Below are positions 44,955-52,867 of a stretch of 64,000 bases of DNA, piece after piece (position 1 is the stretch's first letter; the number at the start of each line of letters is the position of its first letter). The notes beneath the pieces were generated by a model. That model was not told the DNA's origin, made no database searches, and saw only the letters and a program-made list of their open reading frames with translations. The translations under genes were made by a program, and so were the position numbers. The DNA comes from Acidobacteria bacterium AB60. Its GTDB lineage: Bacteria; Acidobacteriota; Terriglobia; Terriglobales; Acidobacteriaceae. The DNA lies in the NCBI GenBank assembly GCA_008682415.1, contig VANK01000014.1, forward strand, positions 1 to 64,000, in the 5' to 3' direction.

Positions 44955-45005
44955 ATCATAAACAAGCAAATGGATCTCAGCAACGATAAAGTTAACGTTT
45001 TCGTA
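44955..45005 (-). promoter_or_regulatory. GH29 promoter and operator-like motif
   Basis: On the minus strand, TTGCTG (forward 44978-44983), a 17-base spacer and TATGAT (forward 44955-44960) form a sigma-70 promoter about 50 bases before the GH29 GTG. Just upstream lies GTTAACTTTATCGTTG, which matches the AKR promoter. It overlaps the forward motif AAGTTAACGTTTTCGTA (44989-45005), which matches the TBDR region at 32417. This suggests shared control of three genes. Confidence 0.5.
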
Positions 45006-45161
45006 AGAGAATCTAGGAAAGAAAGGCGAGAGACTAGAGTTCGTCAGGTTCGCGGCCAAGGGCGATCGGATCGGGTGGACTGTGTCTCGGAAGACTATTG
45101 GCCTCGTAAGGGTGGGAGGGCGCACAGGCCAGCCTGCGCCTTGGAGGCTGGCCCACACGCA

Positions 45162-46274
45162 TTAGTGACAATCGGCAGAGAAGCAGAGGCTTTTACTGAA
45201 GAATGGTAGTACGTGATTCTGGAATCGGTCTGCTACAGCACTGGTGTGGGTGCCGGAGTAGATTTCGAAGGTGTTGGCGACGCCGTAGCTGTCCAGGATT
45301 CCGTGCAGTTTGATCGTGTCGAAGCGAAGCCCGTCCTGGTCGCCCACATCGATAGCGATCGCGCGATAGCGCTTCAGACTCCCGATGTACTGATCAACGA
45401 ACGAAAGTGGCGCATTGGCAGCAAACTTGGCAGCGATCTCGGGCTGCAGGGCACCATCCTTTGTGGGCAAGTCGAAGTACAGAGGCGGATTCTTGGGATC
45501 AGGGGCCCAGGCGGCAGCGGTCGCGTATTGGGCGGCGCCGAATCCGGGAGACTGAGCAGCAAGATCAGTCGGAGACTTCGCCGCGGCAACCTTCTTCTCG
45601 TTCGCGATGGCGCGCTCCTTCGCCTGATCTGCCGGCCCAGGGCCGCCACCCGCCATCGGCGAAAGGCAGCAGGGGCTCATGATGTAGAGCGCGCCGAATA
45701 CATCTGAGTGCTTCATCCCAATGCGGCTGGCGCCATAACCGCCCATAGAGTGTCCCACGAGTCCGCGGCTGTTTCGATTGGCAAGCGTGCGATAGTGGGC
45801 ATCGACGTAGGCGACCACATCGTGAGCAATGTAGTTCTCGAAATCTCCGGCTGTCGCGGAGCTGGAGTACATGGAACCGTTGTAGATGGTCTTGGAATCC
45901 GGCAGGACGACGATCACCTCCTGCGATCCCTTGGCGAACGCACCTTCGATGGTCTGGGGAACGTGAATTTCGTGCGACCACTGCTCGGCTCCTATGGAAT
46001 AGCCATGCAAGGCATAAACTACCGGGTACCGTCGTTTCGTTTCTCTCCCATAGCTCGGCGGCAAAAAGACAATAACGTCTCGATCGACAGCGTCACCTTC
46101 GAGATTTCCTTCAAGCGTGGCGCCATGAATCTTGATGCGTTCCACTGTCGTGGGCTTCGCCCCAGGCACGACTTCGGGGACATTGGTTTGAACCTGGGCG
46201 CGCGCCTGAAAGGCAGGCGCAGTAAGGGCGACGACGACGATCGTGGATGCGACGAGGAGAATGCTAGTCTTCAT
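45162..46274 (-). CDS. Secreted esterase of the alpha/beta-hydrolase fold
   Basis: A 370-residue protein with a signal peptide (MKTSILLVASTIVVVALTAP, cleavage near ARAQ). The alpha/beta-hydrolase features are RDVIVFLPPSYGRETKRRYP, YALHGYS, the nucleophile elbow GHSMGG, and likely DVGDQDGLRF (Asp) and SGTHTSA (His). It resembles the esterase D/feruloyl-acetyl esterase group that removes acyl groups from plant polysaccharides. It begins 22 bases after the GH51 stop, so the two form an operon. The substrate is inferred from neighbours. Confidence 0.85.
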   Translation of the reverse strand: MKTSILLVASTIVVVALTAPAFQARAQVQTNVPEVVPGAKPTTVERIKIHGATLEGNLEGDAVDRDVIVFLPPSYGRETKRRYPVVYALHGYSIGAEQWSHEIHVPQTIEGAFAKGSQEVIVVLPDSKTIYNGSMYSSSATAGDFENYIAHDVVAYVDAHYRTLANRNSRGLVGHSMGGYGASRIGMKHSDVFGALYIMSPCCLSPMAGGGPGPADQAKERAIANEKKVAAAKSPTDLAAQSPGFGAAQYATAAAWAPDPKNPPLYFDLPTKDGALQPEIAAKFAANAPLSFVDQYIGSLKRYRAIAIDVGDQDGLRFDTIKLHGILDSYGVANTFEIYSGTHTSAVADRFQNHVLPFFSKSLCFSADCH

Positions 46275-46296
46275 CTGGGCCTCTTGAGCTGCATGA

Positions 46297-48429
46297 TTAC
46301 TGCATGGGATACGAGTAGATGTTCACACTGAATGGGCGCACGATCATGATCTCGGGGAGAGCGCCTATCGACTGCTCCTCAACCTGGACCTCCGGCTTCT
46401 TGCCCACCTGCACAGTTGCGTTGATCGACTCCGGTGCCATGCGCCACAGGGTCCCGGCGACGGCGAGCTTCGCGTTCTTCACGGATAGCCTGATACTTTG
46501 TTCCGCGTCTGAGGGGTTGAGGACCGCGATGGCGAGAGTCTTGTGATCGTCTGTTAAAGCAGCGCTGACGTCCAGGGGATAGGTATCGCTGCCGGGATTG
46601 ACGGCGGGCTGATCGCCACCGATGGGAAAAGTTGGCTTTGGCTGAGGCGAGTCCCCCGTCACTTCGACCGGAATCGTGCCAAAGTGGTCGCGATACATCT
46701 TGAAGAGCATGCCGGTAGGGTTGAGAACCGCCTCAGTTCGATTCTCGCTCATCATTGCCGTCGCGAATGTGAATGCGCCCATCTGAAAGATGTCGGAGTG
46801 ACGGAACATTTCATGAAACGCCCACGCATACGCCGGAACGGTCTTGTAAGAATTCGGTCCGCCGCCAAAGTACGCCCACTCGTCAATGGCGATGGGGACT
46901 GGCTTAGCCCTGAGGGCCGGAATGCGCTTGAGATATTCCTGGTAGTGCTCATATTTGGCGCGCACTTGGACAGCGGGCGCACGCTGCCATTCGATAAACG
47001 AGAGCGGAGGATCGATGGGCACCTTCTTCTGAAGCTTCATGTCGGTGTGTTCGGTGCCCGATGCATAGTAGTGCTCGCTGACCATGTCGATATTGTCCAG
47101 ACAATTGAGCAGCATCTGACCCGTCCAATCAGCTGGAGAGAGATAATCGGGGACATACTGCCCATTGATTCGCCTGGACTGATCGGCGCCTTCCATGACG
47201 TCGGGCATTGCTCCGCCCGCGATCAGCTTGATGGAAGGATCGACCTTGCGCATCTCTTTGGCGAAGAGATTGTGCTTGAGTTCAAATTGAGGGAGCGACA
47301 TGGCTCCCATCTGATAGTCGCCCCACGGCTCATTGCCGACGCCCCAGAACTTAACGCCGTAGGGCGCTGGGTGACCGTTGGTAACGCGCCATTTGCCCAT
47401 GGGCGTGGTTGCCGCCCCATTCGTGTATTCCACCAGTTCACGCGCAGACCAGGCATCCCCGAAACCTGCATTGACCGTGATGTAAGGGTCGACGCCAAGC
47501 AGCCGGCACAAGGTAAGGAACTCGTCTGTCCCCACATCATTCGGTTGTACCGCGTGCCATACGGGATCGAAGATTGGGGGTCGCTTGTCGATATCCCCAA
47601 CTCCATAGCGCCATTCGTACGAGGAGACGAAGTTGCCCCCGGGAAAACGCAGAACCCCGAAGCCCATCTGTTTTAGCGCGGCGATGACTTCGGGCCGAAA
47701 CCCCTGGATGTTGTCTGCCGGCATGAGCGACACCGCGCCCACCTGGACCGAGCCACTGCCCGTCCCAGTGATCTCCAGGTTCGCGTCATCGCTATCGGCA
47801 GCAGCCGTGAACTTCAGAGGGAACTTGTGGTAGTCGCTTCCCAGATTGCGGATGACGACGGTTTGACGATCAGCCTGCTCCTTGCCCCAAACTAGGGTGA
47901 CATTCACCGCCGCACCGGGAGAACCAGACAATATGATGCGCCCACTGTAGATCTTCCCTTTCCGCACGGCAATTCCGGCCTGGCTCAAACCGTGAGGATG
48001 CGCGGACTCCAGGGAGATTACAGGCGAGTGATCGCCTGTGTAGGGCGCCTTGGTATCCATCGTCACGTTCTCGGGGCCGCCGACGGGCGCCCACCAGCGA
48101 GTCGGCGTACGCCTGAACCGTGGGTTCCCACCGGCATTTCCCATCACCGGCGGAGGCGTCGGGGCACTTGTGGAAACGGGATAGAAGAACTTGCGATCGA
48201 CCAGCATCTCCGACCAGATGCCGTTGTTGACGATGTCTCCCCCATGCTCCAGAAATTGACCATAGATGTACTTCGAAATCGGAGCGCCCGTTTTTGTCAC
48301 GTCTATATTTGCAGTGACGCTGTGGCTTTGGGAGAAAGAAGGGACTAAACCAACGAAAATGGCAAACAAAAACGGCAGGAAAGAACGCGAAAGCGTTTTC
48401 TCATTCGTCCACAATTTGACGATGGGCAT
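46297..48429 (-). CDS. GH51 alpha-L-arabinofuranosidase, secreted
   Basis: A 710-residue enzyme. The start MPIVKLWTNEKTLSRSFLPF with FLFAIFVGLVPSFSQS gives a signal peptide; GGAG precedes it, and the 11 codons upstream are not used. Domain signs: ISKYIYGQFLEHGGDIVNNG, MGFGVLRFPGGNFVSSYEWR, KFWGVGNEPWGDY (acid/base Glu) and PIAIDEWAYFGGG (nucleophile Glu), then a beta-sandwich. It should remove alpha-L-arabinofuranosyl side groups. It is first in the operon GH51-esterase and is divergent from the XRE-cupin gene. Confidence 0.92.
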   Translation of the reverse strand: MPIVKLWTNEKTLSRSFLPFLFAIFVGLVPSFSQSHSVTANIDVTKTGAPISKYIYGQFLEHGGDIVNNGIWSEMLVDRKFFYPVSTSAPTPPPVMGNAGGNPRFRRTPTRWWAPVGGPENVTMDTKAPYTGDHSPVISLESAHPHGLSQAGIAVRKGKIYSGRIILSGSPGAAVNVTLVWGKEQADRQTVVIRNLGSDYHKFPLKFTAAADSDDANLEITGTGSGSVQVGAVSLMPADNIQGFRPEVIAALKQMGFGVLRFPGGNFVSSYEWRYGVGDIDKRPPIFDPVWHAVQPNDVGTDEFLTLCRLLGVDPYITVNAGFGDAWSARELVEYTNGAATTPMGKWRVTNGHPAPYGVKFWGVGNEPWGDYQMGAMSLPQFELKHNLFAKEMRKVDPSIKLIAGGAMPDVMEGADQSRRINGQYVPDYLSPADWTGQMLLNCLDNIDMVSEHYYASGTEHTDMKLQKKVPIDPPLSFIEWQRAPAVQVRAKYEHYQEYLKRIPALRAKPVPIAIDEWAYFGGGPNSYKTVPAYAWAFHEMFRHSDIFQMGAFTFATAMMSENRTEAVLNPTGMLFKMYRDHFGTIPVEVTGDSPQPKPTFPIGGDQPAVNPGSDTYPLDVSAALTDDHKTLAIAVLNPSDAEQSIRLSVKNAKLAVAGTLWRMAPESINATVQVGKKPEVQVEEQSIGALPEIMIVRPFSVNIYSYPMQ

Positions 48430-48460
48430 CTTAAGGTCTCCAGGTTCAGCACTGTCTATC

Positions 48461-48558
48461 ACGACACGTTACGGGACATTGCAACGCAACTACGGCACAA
48501 AAAGCGAGAATCCCGTGCTGTTATCGGGACAATCGAATATACAGAGCGAACGACACGT
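48461..48558. promoter_or_regulatory. Repeated boxes in the GH51/XRE divergent region
   Basis: ACGACACGT occurs at 48461-48469 and 48550-48558. CGGGACA occurs at 48472-48478 and 48525-48531, the second as the right arm of TCCCG-N9-CGGGA (48511-48529). These are candidate operators for the XRE-cupin regulator or for a locus regulator. The promoters themselves are unclear; TTGACA at 48606-48611 is a possible -35 element for the regulator gene. Confidence 0.3.
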
Positions 48559-48659
48559 AAAACAAGAAATAAATCGGTTTATTGCCAATTCGTCCGCCTG
48601 ACTCCTTGACAGTGAAGCAATTACCTTTGATTTTGTGTAAGGGGGCGCTCGGGAACTCT

Positions 48660-49313
48660 ATGGGGAGACGGAACGATTCCAAGCCTCTTAAACCGAAGAC
48701 AGATCCTACCGAGGGCACGGATGCGGCTATCATTCGTGAATCGCTGCGACCCTATGCGATCGCCGACAAGCTCCGCACCCTTCGTCTGCGACGCAGCATG
48801 GGTCTCGCACAACTTGCCGAGCACACTGGCTTCTCTCCAGCGATGCTGTCGCGACTCGAGAATGGACGCCTGATCCCGACCCTACCGACGTTGACGCGGA
48901 TCGCGCTGGTCTTCAGCGTAGGTCTGGACTACTTTTTCAGTGATCCAAGAAAGCGCCACACCGTAGCGGTTGTACGGCGCAACGAGCGGAAGATCTTCCC
49001 GTCGGACCCAAAATCTGCGCGGGTGCCCTGGCATTTTGAGAGCCTCGATTTCCGCGTGAACGATCGAAAGCTCAACGGGTACCTGGCGCATTTTCATTCT
49101 CTTCCGCAAGACGAACTCGAGCCGCATTATCATCCGGGAGTAGAGCTGCTCTACCTGATCGAAGGAGAACTCGAGATATCGATTGGAGTAGAAACGATTC
49201 AGCTATCTGCAGGTGATGCAATCTACTTCGATTCCATGCAGAAGCACACCTATCGTAGCCTTGTCGATAGTTCCTGCACTGCCATGGTCATTACCACGGG
49301 AGCCCAGCGCTAG
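48660..49313 (+). CDS. XRE-family regulator with a C-terminal cupin domain
   Basis: A 217-residue cytoplasmic regulator. Residues about 30-95 hold a Cro/CI-type helix-turn-helix (LRTLRLRRSMGLAQLAEHTG, FSPAMLSRLENGRLIPTLPT). The C-terminal half is a cupin (HYHPGVELLYLIEGELEISI, then QLSAGDAIYFDSMQKHTYRS), whose HxH-E-H pattern suggests metal or small-ligand binding. The ATG at 48660 is used because the TTG at 48582 lacks a site and adds no family sequence. The gene is divergent from the GH51 operon and lies before the carotenoid operon in the same direction, so it may control either. Ligand unknown. Confidence 0.85.
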   Translation: MGRRNDSKPLKPKTDPTEGTDAAIIRESLRPYAIADKLRTLRLRRSMGLAQLAEHTGFSPAMLSRLENGRLIPTLPTLTRIALVFSVGLDYFFSDPRKRHTVAVVRRNERKIFPSDPKSARVPWHFESLDFRVNDRKLNGYLAHFHSLPQDELEPHYHPGVELLYLIEGELEISIGVETIQLSAGDAIYFDSMQKHTYRSLVDSSCTAMVITTGAQR

Positions 49314-49463
49314 CCCTCCATCCTGCGGCCGCGCTTGTATACGCAAATCCTGGGTTTTACTGGTTGGCAAAAGCACCCGACCCTGTTGCACTCTGCGCAA
49401 ACAATAGCGATCAAGTGCCTGGCTACCTTCGATTATCTCTTCTGTCGACTCTACCGTTAAGGA

Positions 49464-51005
49464 ATGAGAGTTTACCGCAGAGGCGGCAAGAAGAGCGTTG
49501 CGATCGTGGGAGCGGGTCCCGGTGGACTGGCCGCAGCAATGCTTCTGGCACAAAGGGGATTCCGAGTTCAAGTCTTCGAGAAACAGGACGTCATCGGCGG
49601 ACGCAATGCCGAGGTGCGCCTCGGCGAGTACCGGTTCGACTTAGGGCCGACCTTCTTGATGATGAAGTTCCTACTCGACGAGCTATTCGCGGAGGGAGGG
49701 CGCAAGTCAACCGACTACCTGCAATTCAAAAAACTTGATCCAATGTATGCGCTTGCCTTTCCGGACAAGACCATGCTTGCCCGGTCGCACCCCGAACAGA
49801 TGAAGGCTGAGATCGACAGGCATTTCCCAGGGGAAGGAGCGAACCTGGAGCGCTTCCTTAAACGCGAGAGTCTGCGATTTCAGAAGCTGTATCCGTGCCT
49901 GCAGAAGCCCTATGGAACAGTCGCCAGCCTGATCAGCCCGACACTGCTGGCCGCGGTTCCCCATATCGCTGCGGGACGATCCCTTTATAGCGTCTTAGGC
50001 GACTATTTTCGTTCCGATGAACTTCGTCTCGCGTTCACGTTCCAGTCAAAATATCTGGGGATGTCGCCATGGGACTGTCCCGGCCTGTTCACCATGATTC
50101 CGTATACGGAACACGCTCACGGCGTGTATCACGTAATGGGCGGCCTCGCCCGCATCAGCCACGCCTTCGCCCAGATCAGCCGGGAAGAAGGAGCCGAGAT
50201 TCATACCTCCTCGTCCGTTGCACGCGTCTTGCTCGACGGACGCCGGGCCGTCGGCGTTCAACTGGCCAGCGGGGAAAAGATCCCCTCTGATGATGTCATC
50301 ATTAACGCCGATTTTGGTCACGCCATGGCGACACTTTTCCCTGCTTCTGACCTGGGCCGCTATAAACCCTCGCGACTGCGCAAACGAAAGTTCTCCTGTT
50401 CGACCTTCATGATGTACCTGGGGCTCGACCGGACCTACGATGCCGAGCACCACATGATTGTTTTTGCACGTGACTACAAGCGGAACATCGAAGCCATCAC
50501 GCGTGGTCAGGATGGATCCGAGGATATGTCGCTCTATATTCGCAATTCATGCGCCAACGACGCATACTGCGCGCCTGCCGGTCACTCCGCACTGTACATC
50601 CTGGTCCCAGTCGCGAATAACAGCAGCGGTATCGAGTGGGGGGAGCGCAAACACGCGCTCCGCGAGCACGTCATGCGCACTCTGCGCGACCGAACGCCTT
50701 ACGGCGATGTGTCAGCGCATATACAGCGAGAGCTTATCGTCACCCCGCAAGATTGGGAACAGAAGTACTCGGTGTTCCTGGGCGCTACGTTCAATATGGC
50801 GCATAGCTGGAATCAGATGCTCTACATGCGCCCTCATAATCAATTTGAGCAATTCTCGAACTGTTACCTGGTGGGAGGAGGCACTCATCCAGGAAGTGGT
50901 CTCCCTACGATCTTTGAATCCGCCCGCATCTCCGCAAACCTGCTCTGTCAGAAGTACCAGATTCCGCACCCCGCGAACAAACCCCTCGAGGTCGTGCCCG
51001 CATGA
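49464..51005 (+). CDS. crtN: CrtN-type carotenoid desaturase (squalene or dehydrosqualene desaturase)
   Basis: A 513-residue FAD enzyme. The dinucleotide-binding fold is VAIVGAGPGGLAAAMLLAQR, followed by EKQDVIGGRNAEVRLGEYRF and DLGPTFLMMKFLLDELF; the C-terminal FAD segment is YLVGGGTHPGSGLPTIFESA. These match the CrtN branch of phytoene-type desaturases that act on C30 substrates. The expected product is a 4,4'-diapocarotene. It is the first gene of a six-gene run joined by ATGA overlaps. No crtM (dehydrosqualene synthase) is in the window, so the C30 substrate must come from elsewhere, perhaps squalene from a hopanoid pathway. The start ATG has AAGGA directly before it, an unusually short spacing. 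Confidence 0.85.
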   Translation: MRVYRRGGKKSVAIVGAGPGGLAAAMLLAQRGFRVQVFEKQDVIGGRNAEVRLGEYRFDLGPTFLMMKFLLDELFAEGGRKSTDYLQFKKLDPMYALAFPDKTMLARSHPEQMKAEIDRHFPGEGANLERFLKRESLRFQKLYPCLQKPYGTVASLISPTLLAAVPHIAAGRSLYSVLGDYFRSDELRLAFTFQSKYLGMSPWDCPGLFTMIPYTEHAHGVYHVMGGLARISHAFAQISREEGAEIHTSSSVARVLLDGRRAVGVQLASGEKIPSDDVIINADFGHAMATLFPASDLGRYKPSRLRKRKFSCSTFMMYLGLDRTYDAEHHMIVFARDYKRNIEAITRGQDGSEDMSLYIRNSCANDAYCAPAGHSALYILVPVANNSSGIEWGERKHALREHVMRTLRDRTPYGDVSAHIQRELIVTPQDWEQKYSVFLGATFNMAHSWNQMLYMRPHNQFEQFSNCYLVGGGTHPGSGLPTIFESARISANLLCQKYQIPHPANKPLEVVPA

Positions 51006-52867
51006 CGCAGATAGATCCGTTCAAGGTCATGATGCGCGCGCGCCAGGCTCAGGCCGCATGGGCACGATTGGATGTGGCGAGACGGTGCGTCAGCCTCGGC
51101 CGTCTTCGTAGCGAGATCGCCGTGAACTGCGAGTGGATCGTAGAATCGATTTCCCAGGAAACCTCGAAGCCCCTCTTGGACGCGCTATCCGGAGACGTGA
51201 TGGTGACCTTGGAACTGATGCGCTACTACGAAGGTCACGCCGCGAAACTTCTTCGCACACGACCCCTTTCTAAGCCACTCTTCTTCTTTCCCGGCACTCG
51301 CTTCGAGGAATACTTGGAGCCCCATGGCGTGGCCTTGGTTTTTGGCCCCTCCAATTATCCGTTCCAGTTGTCGATGGTCCCAATGATCACCGCGCTGCTC
51401 ACCGGCAACGCCGTAGTTCTCAAGTGCTCGGAGCGAACACCCGGCGTCGCTGCGCTGATCAGCCAGCTGTGCACAAAGGCTGAGCTGCCAAACGGACTGG
51501 TACAGGTGTTCCATGATGGTCCCGAGAAATCCTCTGCCCTCATCGATGCCAAACCAGACATCATCTTTTTCACGGGGAGCAGCAAGAACGGTCGTCTGAT
51601 TGCGGAACGCGCAGCGAAATACCTGATACCGACAATTCTCGAGCTCGGCGGGAAAGACGCGAGCCTAGTGTTCGCGGACTGCAATCTAGAACGCGCCGTG
51701 GAGGGCATTGTCTACGGCGCGTTCGCCAATACGGGTCGGGTTTGCGTCGCAGTCAAGCGCGTATTTATTGAGGCGCCCATATACGACGCGTTCCTTTCGC
51801 GCATGAAGATGCGCATCAGCTCGCTCACGATCGGCGCAGACGCCGACGTCGATCTACGCCCGCTTCCGGGGGAGAGTACATCGATTCTGCGCGAACAAGC
51901 AGCCGATGCGATCGCCCGAGGGGCAATCCTGCATTGGCCACAGACTCAGGCCGCGATCGGCCTCGAGCCGGCGCTCCTCACTGACGTCCCCTCGGACGCC
52001 CGTTTGATGACCGAAGAATGTTTCGGCCCGGTGCTCTGTGCCGCAGCGTTCAAAAGCGAGGCTCAGGCTATCGCTCTGGCCAACGACACCAGCTTCGCGC
52101 TTAGCAGCAGCGTATGGACGCGCGATCGTTCCCGGGGCCGCCGCATCGCGTCGCAGCTCACCGCCGGTAGCTGCGGAGTAAACGATGTGATTCGCGTCAT
52201 CGCTAACCCGTACGCTGCGTTTGGAGGAAATCAACTCAGCGGATACGGACGCTACCACGGTCCCGAGGGAATTCGCGCCTTTTCCCGCGTCAAGACGGTG
52301 ATGCTGGCGAAGGATCGTCGCAAAAGAGAGGTCAACTGGTTTCCGTTTACCGGACGGACGCGCCGACAACTCACTTCCCTGCTCCGTTTTCGGCACCAGC
52401 CCACTGGTCTGGCGGCGCGCCTCAGCCGGATGATCCTACCCCTGATTCTGTGGTTACTTATCGGAGCCTCCCTGCAGGCACAGGCAAGGGGAAATTCGCA
52501 CCTGACGATCGAGGTGCAGCTCGGACCGAAAGCGCACGGGGAATTGGCTTACCTCGTTTTCGATTCGCCTTCAGGGTTCCCGGAGGATCGAGGCAAAGCA
52601 GTCCGTCATGGCTTTTTGCCCATTCATGCGGACACCGCTAAGCTCCGCATCGAGACCGACGTTCCTCTCGGCACTTATGCGGTGAGCGTTTACCAAGATT
52701 CGAACGGCAATCATAAGCTCGACCGTAACCTGATCGGTATCCCGCGCGAGCCGGTCGGGGCTTCGAACAATCCAACATCGCATATGGGACCACCGCGCTT
52801 CGACGAATGCTCGTTCAACGTGGAGGACACCTCGAAAACCATCAGCATTACCCTGGTGCGTCGATGA
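51002..52867 (+). CDS. Carotenoid aldehyde dehydrogenase (CrtNc type) fused to a C-terminal DUF2141 domain
   Basis: 621 residues. Residues 1 to about 450 are an aldehyde dehydrogenase: FGPSNYPFQLSMVPM, ELGGKDASLV (general-base Glu) and NTGRVCVAVKRVF (catalytic Cys). A KREVNWFPFTGRTRRQLTSL linker follows; similar C-terminal parts occur in dehydrogenases of C30 carotenoid clusters. It should oxidise the terminal carotenoid aldehyde to the acid. A hydrophobic stretch (MILPLILWLLIGASLQAQAR, from 52430) then leads into DUF2141: LVFDSPSGFPEDRG, YAVSVYQDSNGNHKLDRNL and IGIPREPVGASNNP. The hydrophobic stretch looks like a signal peptide with its own ATG, so either a true fusion or an internal start is possible. 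Overlaps neighbours by ATGA on both sides. Confidence 0.85.
   Translation: MTQIDPFKVMMRARQAQAAWARLDVARRCVSLGRLRSEIAVNCEWIVESISQETSKPLLDALSGDVMVTLELMRYYEGHAAKLLRTRPLSKPLFFFPGTRFEEYLEPHGVALVFGPSNYPFQLSMVPMITALLTGNAVVLKCSERTPGVAALISQLCTKAELPNGLVQVFHDGPEKSSALIDAKPDIIFFTGSSKNGRLIAERAAKYLIPTILELGGKDASLVFADCNLERAVEGIVYGAFANTGRVCVAVKRVFIEAPIYDAFLSRMKMRISSLTIGADADVDLRPLPGESTSILREQAADAIARGAILHWPQTQAAIGLEPALLTDVPSDARLMTEECFGPVLCAAAFKSEAQAIALANDTSFALSSSVWTRDRSRGRRIASQLTAGSCGVNDVIRVIANPYAAFGGNQLSGYGRYHGPEGIRAFSRVKTVMLAKDRRKREVNWFPFTGRTRRQLTSLLRFRHQPTGLAARLSRMILPLILWLLIGASLQAQARGNSHLTIEVQLGPKAHGELAYLVFDSPSGFPEDRGKAVRHGFLPIHADTAKLRIETDVPLGTYAVSVYQDSNGNHKLDRNLIGIPREPVGASNNPTSHMGPPRFDECSFNVEDTSKTISITLVRR

Noticed and set aside
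28556-48660. A SusD-like or endo-glucanase gene in the polysaccharide locus
   Set aside because: All open frames of sufficient length were assigned; none has SusD or endo-glucanase features.
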